DNA of 64,000 bases from Neoechinorhynchus agilis. Lineage: Eukaryota; Acanthocephala. This document shows positions 11,579 to 22,060 of the stretch, piece after piece; position 1 is the stretch's first letter; each line of letters opens with the position of its first letter. A model generated the notes under the pieces. The model worked only from the letters and a program-made list of their open reading frames with translations, did not search any database and was not told the origin of the DNA. The position numbers were made by a program, and so were the translations under genes. Location of the stretch: NCBI GenBank assembly GCA_051530055.1, contig CM121342.1, forward strand, positions 3,410,001 through 3,474,000. The letters are read 5' to 3'.

Positions 11579-11588
11579 CTTTTATACT
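11579..11588 (-). promoter_or_regulatory. TATA box of the Gly/Tyr-tailed protein gene
   Basis: Minus strand reads GTATAAAAGG about 40 bases upstream of the ATG at 11538, at a suitable distance for a short 5'UTR. Confidence 0.6.
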
Positions 11589-12000
11589 ACCGAGATTTGG
11601 AACAGAGATCTAAACAATCACAAGAATTCTCTCACATTGAACAACATTCGAATATGTTGAACAATACAAAGGACAGGGAAAAAAGATTGTTTTGATGACA
11701 ATAAAGACGCTTAGAAGAGCGGACAAATTGAACACATTCGAATGCAAGAAAACCATTTTCATCCGAGCTATTGAATATACAATCATTTCGTGATTTGTGT
11801 CGACGAAAAAGAGAGGTTTTAGATGTGAACTCCTGCCCTATTAATTCCTGGGAAATCGAGATTGAATAAAGGATGAAAATTAAGCTATTGGTTTTGATAA
11901 GAGGCGTACTCATGACAGCGATCTTTCTTTAAATCGGAATTCCGATTTTAATGAAGTGAACGATCAGTGTTAATTATTTTGATTAGAAGTGTTATTAAGG

Positions 12001-12125
12001 TCTTCACTCGGTAAATAATTTTTTTATTAAAGACGTTTCGAAACTCATCGGGTTTATCATCAGTTTGTTAGTTATTTATAGACGCTTATTAACAAACTGG
12101 CGATGAACTCGGCGAAGGAACATTT
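12001..12125 (-). repeat. Family-2 element with a hammerhead-type core
   Basis: On minus, 12063-12036 reads CTGATGA, T, AAAC, a CCGATGA loop, GTTT, then CGAAAC and GTC. That is the hammerhead order CUGANGA-stem II-GAAA followed by CG-U-C. A second damaged half (ctggcgatgaactcgg) follows at about 12100. The flank tttaataaaaaaattattt is shared with the copy near 35.6 kb. Confidence 0.65.
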
Positions 12126-12387
12126 CGGTCATATAAATAATCAATGTTTTTCCATCTCACAAGAATCGTATCTCCTTTTTTTTCCATACCGAAATTGCAA
12201 ACGGATATCTAATCAATCGGAAGTTGTTTCATGAGTTGATTACCACATTTAAAGGATCCTTCCTTAAACGAATCGATAATCGATCGTCATGAATAATATA
12301 AAATCTTTTTGATGTGATTGTTGGCTATTGAAAGGACCTTTTCTGTCAAACTTTCAAATAAGTAACCATCTCATGGAGTTAAAGATA

Positions 12388-12612
12388 AAATCCATGAGTA
12401 TGTGGCGATGGGGAAAAATTATATATCAAAGAATCAATTTAATTGAAATATTTCGTCCAATCTCACTGGACTTGTTCAGTCAACAGATCTAATCGATTAG
12501 ATTTATTTACAATAATTGACTGAAGAAGTCCAGTGTGATTGGACGAAATATTTCAATTAAAGTGATTCTTTGATATATAATTTTCCACACCGCTACATAC
12601 TCATGGATTTTG
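12388..12612. repeat. Palindromic element enclosing a complete minimal hammerhead
   Basis: Inverted repeat: left arm aatccatgagtatgtgg.., right arm ..catactcatggatttt, with arms of about 100 bases and a small aatcgatt centre. The right arm carries the best-preserved ribozyme of the window (see 12513-12559). The left arm has the same unit on minus with CTGAACA instead of CTGAAGA. Confidence 0.8.
12513..12559 (+). ncRNA. Minimal hammerhead ribozyme with vestigial stem III
   Basis: Elements in order: TAATTGA (12513-12519) can pair with TCAATTA (12553-12559) as a perfect 7-bp stem I. CTGAAGA is at 12520-12526. GTCCA (12528-12532) pairs with TGGAC (12540-12544) as stem II with a 7-nt loop. GAAA is at 12545-12548, then TA, then U-U (12551-12552), giving a predicted cut after 12552. 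Stem III would be only the A-U closing pair, so efficient cleavage would probably need a dimeric arrangement, as in other hammerheads with very short stem III. Function is inferred from sequence. Confidence 0.7.
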
Positions 12613-12747
12613 ATATTAAATAACAAATAAATCTATCGAATGTCGGTACGTGAGATACCGAGGTAATTGACTAAATTTGACGCTCCGATCGCTCTAAAAT
12701 TAAAAGGAAAATGGAGTTGGATGAAGACCTAAACAGTAAATTTAATA

Positions 12748-12882
12748 TTTGTTGATAGGAGAGATAAATGAAATTAAGATTTTATTGGATATTTCGATCC
12801 ACTATCTCGGATCTTCTTCAGCGATTGTTAAAGTGTTTTATTCGCACTTAAACGTCTCATTTATCGCTCCTATCAACAAATA
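12748..12882. repeat. Family-1 palindromic element with hammerhead core
   Basis: Outer arms tttgttgataggagagataaa and ttatcgctcctatcaacaaa pair. The minus strand 12821-12792 reads CTGAAGA, A, GATCC, GAGATAGT, GGATC, GAAA, TATC. The centre (ttaaagtgttttattcgcac) is the same as in the element at 24.0 kb. The right half is truncated, so only one core remains. Confidence 0.75.
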
Positions 12883-14089
12883 ACAATGAATTATCTTTTC
12901 AACAATAAATTAAATCTATCAAATGATATCTTCTTTCGTGCGAAGTGCATTCTTGTTTATCTTCGTATCATTGGTTCCGATCATTCTCGCCATCGATTGT
13001 TTTCTTGTCCTCTAACTCGTTTTTACGCTGTTGTTATTTCAAAGAATGTAGTTCAATTCTACTCAGCTTCCGATTAATAAATAATTACTTAAAGATTTTC
13101 TTTTCTAAAATATCGATTCTGAACTTACTGCCGTTTAAAAAATTTAAATTCTCCCTCATCTTCCGAATGGATCTAAATAAACGTGATTTTAAAATATAGA
13201 GAATTTCAACGTTCTGTGTTAAATCCTTAAATGTTATTTTGTGGCGGAAAATTGAACGAATTTTAGTTATAAGTTGTTTTTAATGCAAAATCATTTGTTT
13301 GACAAGAAAAGATAGTAAAATCATTGACACCATCGCCTTTCTGAAACACTCAACTGCCGTCCTGGTGTAACGGTCGAAATGAATGAGTTTGCGTTAGGTT
13401 TTATGGATTTTTTTGGCTATATCTTCAGCTGATGGATTTATTGGAGAATATTCGCACACAACTTGGATTTTAGTCCGCTATTTCGTATTGCTTTAAAAGT
13501 TCCTCAATGCATACTCACTTTCGCATGCGATACTTGCGCGTTTCTGAACTGCGCTTCGTTGAACCCAGGCTAGATTTTTTTTATTTTGCAAGGCATTGTT
13601 AACACTGTTAAAATTTCTATATATCTATGAAACAGTCAATTATTGTTACAATCTAGATATTTATGCTGAAAATTGCTTTCGATGGCGTCTAAACCTTCAT
13701 TTTAAGTGTTTGTGCATTGATTAATGGGTAATTCTTTTTTTAAAGCATAATTTGGTCGCTAACGGTTACTCCCCTGCCCGGTGATTTGATGAAAATATCG
13801 ATTTAGTGTGCGAATTACTCATCATTGAAGCAACATTTCACTGTTACAAATTATCTATAATATAATTAATAACTTTTTTCCCGATGCAAAATAGACGATT
13901 TCGGTCCTTATTTCGATTGGACTGATGAGAAGAACTAACGCGTTATTTTCCTGTTTTCTCTCTTAAACAGAATTTTTTTATAAAACTGCTTTCAGTCACT
14001 TTGCATTGAAAACGTCCGCCGAATCGTCCTGGCAACAATGTTGGTCAACAGAAACACACCCAAGAGATAGTATGTTGCTAGAATTTTTT
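12883..14089. other. Intergenic, nothing recognised
   Basis: Low-complexity AT-rich DNA. One short motif (ctgccgtc..ggtcgaaa, about 13350-13380) is also present near 2220-2250, but is too short to classify. No gene is supported. Confidence 0.45.
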
Positions 14090-14760
14090 ATTTTGTCTAT
14101 TGATATTTAACTTTAGTCTCAGATGGCACTGTCAGGTTATGCGGCATCAATTGAATTATTCCAATTGTTTTTATATGGCGGAACCTGGCCACTGAATATC
14201 CGCTATCCAATCTGGATTCATTTCGGACCAAAATGGTTTCGTTTTCGATGAAGTTGTCTTTTTGATTTAAAGTGGTTGAGTATCGCGGAACTGGCGTCGG
14301 TGCTGTGTTCTTTAGTTCTCCTTTAAAAAATTGTTTGTCCTACATAGAATTTGCTACATTCGCTGCAGGGAAAGCTGTAGACCACAACTTTGCTTTCATG
14401 TTCCTCTCGTTTCTTCACAATGGATCCTAGTGGTTTCGCTATTCTAGGTTTTTGGATGCAGTTCGTTTAATCAGATTCTCCTGGCTCACTGTTTTCTTTC
14501 CATAGAAGACTTTGAGCCTTTAGTTGATCACAAACCTATGGGATATGAGCACTTTTTCCTTAAGACGAGATGGAATTAGTTTCAAGACAAAACTCGCGCA
14601 TTTCGTACTATTTTTCAGTCGAAAGTTCAAATCTTGTTTCTTTGTTTCCTCGGAAATTAGGACCAGGATTATGGTCACCAGGTCCTAAAGGATTTTCTTG
14701 AAGTGATCCTCGTCCCTCCTCGGATTGTGTTTTCGGTTGCAACATACTTTAAAGGTAAAT
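14090..14760 (-). mobile_element. Penelope-like retroelement remnant (GIY-YIG endonuclease end)
   Basis: The minus strand encodes, around 14470-14330, ..VVVYSFPCSECSKFYVGQT, which has the C-x2-C plus YVGQT signature of the GIY-YIG endonuclease at the C terminus of Penelope-like retroelements. It continues in shifted frames with TKEHSTDASSAILNHF and then ENETILVRNESRLDSG. Stops and at least two frame changes break it. Upstream (to about 14760) are degraded bases that may be the end of the reverse transcriptase. It is a dead fragment. Confidence 0.7.
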
Positions 14761-15310
14761 TAGAATGATTCCAACGAAAGCTTTTCGATCTTTTTTTGGT
14801 GGTTTTAATCGTTCAACATATAAGGACTAATATATGTTTTTATGCTCCAACTCATGATTATCGTTAACATGAGAAATAGAAGGACGTGAGTGATGTTAGT
14901 ATTGGTCGAATGCATTTCTCGTATCGTTCAAAAAGAGCCCTTAAATTCCGTCCATAACACCCCCTCCGTTATTTCATTCAACAAATGAGGTTTAATCGCG
15001 CAATAGTTGCTGAAGAAGATCAACAACGAGCTAGAATGTGGAAATATATACAACACAGTTTTCCATGCTGAGGTATGGTCGTATTTACAAAAAAGAAGAA
15101 TATCCCAGAGATTAAATGTGATTCTAACGAACATCATGCAAAACTATAATATAAGAGGCACATTGAAGCCTGCTCATCGACGTGATTGGAGTTTTCGGAT
15201 ACCAAGCAAGATATAAGCAAATATACAGTATATGTCCTTCGAGATTTCAAAAGAGCCGAAGCATCGTTCAATTTGCCTTTGAAAGTCTAAATTGAACAAG
15301 TTTAAGATGC
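14761..15310. other. Intergenic, nothing recognised
   Basis: Only short overlapping frames on both strands (around 14928-15216), with no signal, splice or homology support. Confidence 0.4.
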
Positions 15311-15865
15311 TTAAATCTCAAAAGAAGTCGCACCATGCACGTCGTGATTCTCCATAGCCAAACTACGCGATATCAACAAACATTTCTGGGCCATCATATG
15401 ATAGGCACTGATGGTTATATAGTCGTTCATGGCCTGGATTTCCCTCTCAGCTTGTACTCCACATTGAAGACTTTCTTTATGTATACGTTGGAGTTCTTCG
15501 ATATGACAAAGAGAGCACAAATAACGACGTTCACTAACGGCCGTGATGCACAAGTTTCTAAAATCTTCAAGAAATAAGAAAAAAACAATATCTTCACTAC
15601 TAACATTAAGTACTTGCAATGAACTGCCAATCTATCGTCTCCACAATATTCAGGATGCTGCACATCCGTATATATCAACAAATCTCTAAAAATCTATTTT
15701 TATTACGTCTCACTTCAAAACTCATACCTACGTTATGAACTTTATCGTCGAATCAACGTACTCACTGTCACCTGCATTTATTCTTGATTTGCAAACTCGG
15801 ACCGCTGCTAGGGCGTACATTACTGCAGCTTCCAACAATCGAAGAATCCTTATACAAGGATGAAG
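15311..15865 (-). CDS. Cys-rich protein, three exons, 5' end missing
   Basis: Exons 15865-15772, 15685-15614 and 15557-15311 join in matching phases (AG|A; AA|A) across 86- and 56-bp introns. The joined product (about 137 residues) has regularly placed cysteines: GSCSN.., NKCRDLLIY.., EYCGDDRLAVHCKNLC, YLCSLCH, LQCG and AQKCL. The YC-x8-C-x3-C spacing recalls ShKT-type modules, but too few of their other residues are present for a firm call. The first listed exon is entered in phase 1, so an upstream exon (expected to carry the start and a signal peptide) is unresolved. Secretion is an inference from the Cys content. Confidence 0.5.
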
Positions 15866-16037
15866 CTAAAATAATTATTCAGGATTCTGATTGTAGTTAT
15901 AGGTATAATTCATGAAAAAATATGGTGACTTGCATCGGCGAAAAGAAATTAATGGTGTTGGGAATGTATTACGATACAATTTTCATCTTTTCGTTTTTGA
16001 TTCTGGAGAAATTTCGATGGCGGAATTCTTTTCTGAT

Positions 16038-16751
16038 TTAGAAGTACCATTCGCAACTAACCGATTCGTTCACGGTCCGCTTTAGTTCGGTAGCTTCATA
16101 TACGAGCTTTGGATTCTCCGCCATTCTTTTGATATTGGTCACGTTAACCCTCTCAGTCTGGCGTCCACGCCTATCATCTGTACTAATGCCCGGTTGCCCA
16201 CCTCGTTCAGAAAAGCGCTGCCTTTTAGCATCAATTACAAAACCATTTTGATTATGTCGCTTTCCGAGCCTTGGACTCGCTGAATTCGAAGCATACTTAA
16301 ATGCAGCGAATTCATCAGAATCAGGTTCCAACCCATAGTCTGATCTCTGCAGACAGTTTAACGATCCATTATTATCTTTACCGTTCTTAGCTGGTACAAT
16401 TACTTGCTTTTCCTCATCCGAACGTGTCGATGGTTCCAAATGGCTGCTTTCAGCAAGGAGTTTTTTTAAATCCTCGGCATTATTTAAACCAAGCATCTTT
16501 TTCAAAGGAAGTACAAGAGATCGCGTTCGCTTTTCGCCATTTATTCTGACTAGATTTTCATCTTCATTTCTTTTAGTGCAATGCTGATTTTCAGTTGCTT
16601 TTTTTATTACCAGTTCGGAAAGGTCAGGTTCGTCAAACATGGTGGTAGCGCTTATTTTCTCCACGTACCGTGCAATCTTTGTATCACAGATCGGTTTCTT
16701 TAGTTGTTGATTGTGTTGGACACTATCGGTTTTACTTATTTTTCCATTCAT
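16038..16751 (-). CDS. Charged, probably disordered protein of unknown function
   Basis: Single-exon frame of 237 codons beginning MNGKISKTDS and ending CEWYF. Highly polar and charged, with basic clusters (KRTRSLVLPLKKML; LGKRHNQNGFVIDAKRQR; DDRRGRQ) that could serve as nuclear localisation signals. There are no membrane segments or signal peptide. Segments such as LGLNNAEDLKKLLAES suggest short helices within disorder. A nuclear or RNA-related role is possible but unproven. Confidence 0.6.
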   Translation of the reverse strand: MNGKISKTDSVQHNQQLKKPICDTKIARYVEKISATTMFDEPDLSELVIKKATENQHCTKRNEDENLVRINGEKRTRSLVLPLKKMLGLNNAEDLKKLLAESSHLEPSTRSDEEKQVIVPAKNGKDNNGSLNCLQRSDYGLEPDSDEFAAFKYASNSASPRLGKRHNQNGFVIDAKRQRFSERGGQPGISTDDRRGRQTERVNVTNIKRMAENPKLVYEATELKRTVNESVSCEWYF

Positions 16752-19700
16752 TCTGTGAGTATGTCAGTGTGGATGCGCTCTGAAAAGTTCGTCATTTTTA
16801 AAGGGAATGTGATTTTTTGGGGTTGTAAGCAAAAAATGAAGGTGTGGAGGTATTTGAGAAGGAGACAAGGCTCAATTCTTCTCATCAGTTGCCAGGCAGC
16901 ATCGTTTCCAAAAAGCCAAGAGATGTGGTGCACGCGCAAGCAGACTATCATGAGATTAGTGCCACGCAAACAGCAGAAACGAGCAAAAGAAAGAGGCTGC
17001 ATGGACTGTCGGGAAGCTGTCTTTCAAAAAATGTGAGTAAAGTCATTCTCATGCACCCGTTCCCTTTCCAGCGGAGAAAAACGAACGAAATGTATATTTG
17101 CAATCTAATCGTTGGCAGCACAGGTGTCGAGATATGTGAGTGTGCAAATGTATGTGAGTATTTATGGGCGAACGAACTATGTTTCAGTGAGCATTTTCTC
17201 TACTAAGAACCAATCAGTTGAACAAAATTGGATAAGTTTGTCTTTGTTGAAACAAAGTAGACAACGGATGTGCAGGCGCTGCAAGGAGCCGAGACAAGGA
17301 AATAATGTCTAGTCAGCTATTTGGCATTTGCAGGAAATGTGATGGGTGACATGCAATAGGGAACGGTTGCTAAAAGGCGGCAGCATTGGTATTCTCTGTA
17401 AGTCCACTAACGTTTTTTTTGGAAAAATCGTCTGTTTGTAGCTTGGAGACTTCAAAACTCACAGTTGACAATCAAAGAAGCATAGAAAGGCGCATATACG
17501 CCGCACGCATTACTTGCTCTTCCCCTCCCCCTCAATGTTCTCAACAGTTGTTTCCTTCTTGAATTTACACAAAAAGAAACTGAGCCAAGGATTAATAATT
17601 GAAATCTGCGGCTTTTTTTTCAATTAATTCCATTCCTCAATGCAGATCGTGGCAAATTATTATCCCAAATGGCTGACGAATAGATAACTTGGAGAAGGGC
17701 GATATGAGTAATGGGAGGAAAAGAAGCGTGAAACAGAACTTTATTAAGAAAAGATTGTCTTAAGTGCGTTCAGGGGAGGGGAGTAGCCTAATGCTGAGTC
17801 ATTCGAATGAAAAAAGATAAGAATTCAAAACTAGCAAAATCATCAATGAGGAAAGACCAACTCTTCTATGAGGTTATTCATCATCTTACCAAGGGGATAT
17901 ACAGGCGCCTCAAAATATTTGACTGATGACAAAAACAAGTACATTCATGTCAAAATGATGATTCAGAAATGAAAAGTGAATTGTCTGTCAGTCGCAGAAC
18001 AATGACCTCGTTATATTTGAATTTGTAGTCAAAATAATCATTAACCTACGTGGATTCTTATTGGCTAACGAAATGATATAGATCCGCACGCGAATCTTCC
18101 AAGATCAACGAGATTCGAAATGCAAAATTTTGTAACTCAAATGACTCACGGTTCTCTAAACGAATTGGCATAAAGGAGTTATTGAATAAAAACATACTTT
18201 TGAGGAACCAATAAACCGAAATTTTTTTGCTTCGGAATTAACGACATGTCCGTCAATACTCAAAAAAAGACCAAGAAATGTATAGTTTTACTTTAATTTA
18301 GATGAATTCCAACTCAAATGACACCTTTTGCGTAGGAGTGAGCGTCCATAAATATGCCTATAAAAGGGTTCGAAATGGGCTCTTACAAAGAAATAAAACC
18401 AACACAGGAGAAGGTTACTGAATTATGTTATAAGATAACAAATGAACATTGAGCCATTTTATTTTAAATGTTATTTTGGTGAGCGATTACGATTATGAAA
18501 CAAGTTGTGTTGAAATCGAACATCGAAACGTAAAATATTTTTCATCAGCTAGATTTTAAAGGCTATTTAATGAAAAAAAATTGCAATTATCTTTAGTAGA
18601 TTCAAAAATTAAAGGCTATTTGTTTTTTCTTTGCCACAGTGTCAATTTGTTTGGCAGCAAAAATATTAGGTAACAAAGTTTTCGAAAATCATGCCTTCAT
18701 TTTTACATTTGCTGTTAAAATATTAATCCTAACATCATAAAATGTGTCAGAATTTTTTAGACGACACTATAAATCTCAATTATTTAGTACAATTGTACAG
18801 ATTTTACAATTTTTCCTTAAGTACATCTAAATGTCCTGTACGATTTTGGATTTTTTTTAAAAAAGATTACATAAAATCGTTTAAATGTGGATACTTTTAA
18901 ATGGATGAACTTCTTACTCAATTTGGATTAATAGTACTTTAATGACCGAGACCAAAGGAACATCGTGTTCAATTTGTGGCGAAAATCACACGTTCTCAGC
19001 TCTTTTACTCATGAGTTCCATGTGCAACTCATTATGTAGCAACAACAAAAAACGTTCACATTCGAGAAATACGTCCCTTTCCCGATGTACAAATATTCCT
19101 CGGAATTTTGCGGAAACACGTTTGGGAGGCATTTCACGAAACATGCATAAACTGAACATTACAATGAAACCATTGTTCAAAAACACGAGTACATTTTTGG
19201 TACAATGAAATGGCCTTAGAAAAACGTGATTTTGGATGTCGTTGTAAAACCACACGCTGCTAATGGTGAAAATGTTCAAATTTTATGCGTCAGAACAAAA
19301 AAAACGAGAAACACACAATTTGCTGAAGAAATGAGGGTTTTAAAACGTTCTTAAAATTATTTAACATATCCATTTAAGGGACTTGGGAGCATAAACCCGT
19401 CGCTAACTTTAAAACCTTACAGCTTAAAAGAAAAAACGAGAGCCTACATTGTTTCCACAACAAGATAAAATGATTAAACATTGATTTTCAACGATTTATA
19501 GTAAGAGCTTCTTGTCAAGTTCATTTCTAGCAGTGAGCTATACCAGAAATTCAACCGAATCTATCCCGATAGACTTTTCGAATGCCGCGAACTACAAGTG
19601 GTTACATGTCTAAGAATTCAATGCACGTCGAGATTTTGAATATGTTTTTATCTTAATGTTGCACACAACATAACTTCACCTTGAGATAGCGAGTAAGTTT

Positions 19701-19984
19701 AGACTTTTCTTTAGAACTCGTGGCTATACAGGGATTTGAGAAAATCTTAAAACTTCCCATTATGACGGAAATGAAGAAAAAGTGATGAAAAATTATTAAG
19801 AACGAACACCTAAAAATTAAGAATAAATTCTTATCGACGTGATTGCCTCTTTGATTAAATTAAAGTGTCTTTTATGAACACAAATCGGTAAGCTAAAAAT
19901 AGAGAAAAGCCACAAAAAAACGTAAATGCAGGTGAAATAATCTTTAAAAGTTCAACTAAAAAAGCTTATTGAGTGACAATATTT
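16752..19984. other. Long stretch without a supportable gene
   Basis: Overlapping short frames on both strands at 16.75-17.3 kb and 18.94-19.28 kb have no consistent splice sites or homology. The frame at 18942-19208 opens with CSICGENH but its later Cys spacing does not fit a known zinc module. The rest is AT-rich and featureless to my reading. Confidence 0.4.
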
Positions 19985-20835
19985 TAGAAACTTGATTTAG
20001 TACATCTCAACGCGCTGATACCAAATCTTTTCTCGGATTTGCGATAGCTGCCACGGTTCTTGAGTTATTCGTCTTTCAATTTTTAGACCAATAACCCTGA
20101 TTATTGATATTAAAACATCAATAAATTTCAAATTAAATAACTTTTTCTGGAACTACTTTCAACACTGATTTCACCTGCATATTCCGTTCATTGTTGCTTT
20201 TAAAATCTTTTCATTTAGTTTGAAGATTGATGTTCATAAAAGAAACCTGAATTTAATCAAAAAACCGATGATCCACTTGAGACCTTTTAAGACATTTTAG
20301 GTATTTCTGAGTCGGCGATTTCAATGGTGCTATCCAATTTTAATGACTAGCAAATTTAGTGTTCTTTCACTTTTATGACTTTTAACGAATTATAGCCTTG
20401 CGATTTTCAACGTTAATAATATATCTAGCAATATTTAAGAAACTTGATTTATTACATCTCGATGCGCTGATTCTAAATCTGTATCCGGATTTGCGATAGC
20501 TGCTACTGTTCTTGAGTTATTCGTTGTTCAATTTTGAGACCAATAACCTTGATTATCGATATCAAAACATCAATCAATTTCAAATTAAATAACTTTTCTG
20601 GGTCTACTTTTGACGCTGAATTCATCTGCAATAACGGTTTCTTGTGGCTTGTTAAATTTTTACACTTGGTTTTAAGATAAAAGTTCAATAAAGACACCTG
20701 AATTAAATCTGTGGTGCTCGAAAGTTGTTACGAAATGATAAAACATTTTGAGCATATCAAATGCGCTGATTTCAATGGTGTTATCTAATTATAATGAATC
20801 TTGCAAGTTTAGTGATCTTTCACTTTTTGGCTATG
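19985..20835. repeat. Direct duplication, about 400-bp units
   Basis: Bases 19986-20390 and 20437-20835 are diverged direct copies (shared landmarks: gcggatttgcgatagctgc-like stretches, gttcttgagttattcgt, ataaccntgattat, caaattaaataacttttct, gtgntctttcactttt). The copies have several indels and no frame is conserved, so I read it as non-coding. Confidence 0.7.
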
Positions 20836-20844
20836 TGCGAAAGG

Positions 20845-21560
20845 AGAAAAAGTATCAGCCGTGAGCCCTAACACTGATACATAAAAGTTGCCGGCCTACC
20901 AGACTTCGAAAAAATAGAGCTCAAAATTTGAAATCAAAACTGGCTGAGTATGTCTAAAGCTCCTGATCCCAGTTTGGGAAAGGGGATGAAATACCGATGA
21001 AGGGATTAAACTTACTGATGAGTCTCACCTCCTCGGGGAGTATCTGAGGATCCCGAGGGATGAATACAAATGATTGTTCTTGGAGGATATTAAGTTATTT
21101 TATGCACTTTCCAGAACCAGATCGATGGGTTATGTCTTTAAGGAGAAGAAAAAGTATCAGCCGTGAGGCCTCACACTGATACTAAAAAGTTGCCGGCATG
21201 CCAGACTTCGAAAAAATAGAGCTCAAATTTTAAAATCAAAACTGACTGAGTTTGTACATTCCGTAGTTGTGCCGAAGTGGTCATTTGGATTAAAGCTCCT
21301 GATCCCAGTTTGGGAAAGGGGATGAAATACCGATGAAGGGATTAAACTTACTGATGAGTCTCACCTCCTCGGGGAGTATCTGAGGATCCCGAGGGATGAA
21401 TACAAATGATTGTTCTTGGAGGGTATTAAGTTATTTTATGCACTTTCCAGAACCAGATCGATGGGTTATGTCTTTAAGGAGAAGAAAAAGTATCAGCCGT
21501 GAGGCCTCACACTGATACTAAAAAGTTGCCGGCTGGCCAGACTGGGAAAAAATAGAAAGT
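20845..21560 (+). mobile_element. tRNA-related SINE-like element, 2.2 tandem units
   Basis: Units begin with a hairpin (GTATCAG..GTGAGG-CCTCAC..CTGATAC) at 20854, 21150 and 21490. Next come gttgccggc, an A-rich aaaaaatagagc segment, ctgagtttg, and a tRNA-like head (cgtagttgtgccgaagtgg, 21261-21280). A body ends cctcctcggggagtatctg..gaggatcccgag. Unit 1 lacks about 40 bases including the tRNA-like head. The third unit is cut off after the hairpin. A third location at 63.1-63.3 kb keeps a near-consensus B box, which is what identifies the head as Ser/Leu-type tRNA-derived. Confidence 0.65.
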
Positions 21561-22060
21561 TTTTACGAAAATATTATTTAAAAATTGATGGAAACGCATT
21601 TCATTTTAATTGAATCAATGGAAAAAAAGTCAGTGAGTTCGTTTGGCTGCTTCATTATTTATCCGAAACGAAATCTTAAAACGAACGAGTATTTTCGTTG
21701 TTTAAAATAAGTAAAATTAACTGTTTATTTGGCCTTCGTTATTATCAAAGATGTTGTGACAATAGTTTAAATCGATACAAAATTACTTCTTAAATGATTT
21801 GTGGGCATCGTCAGAATTATCGGTTATTTGAATAGTATTTCTCAACTGTAACATGCCCTACGTTTTGTATTGGTTTGCGAAAAATTCCATTTTAGAATGA
21901 CCTTGCAATGATTTTTTACTTCTTTGATAAAAAAATGCAGAAAATCCGTACGGATTGTTTTAAGTTTGGAAAAGTCCTTGAAAGGTATTAGGGCAATCGC
22001 AAAATCGTTCTACATCTCAAAGGACATGATTTTATCATAATAACAATGCGTTTCAATTAA
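21561..22060. other. Intergenic, nothing recognised
   Basis: AT-rich spacer between the SINE-like array and the 3' end of the acyltransferase gene. Confidence 0.5.

Noticed and set aside
11632-11913. Minus frame of 93 codons beside the Gly/Tyr-tailed gene
   Set aside because: Hydrophobic start, but no TATA, splice sites or recognisable domain; overlaps the neighbouring promoter region.
18942-19208. Possible nuclear-receptor-like zinc finger (CSICGENH)
   Set aside because: The following Cys spacing does not fit, and the opposite strand has an equally long frame.
21340-21400. CTGATGAG in the 21-kb repeat as a hammerhead core
   Set aside because: No GAAA follows after a pairable stem II; the bases after it form a different GC-rich hairpin.
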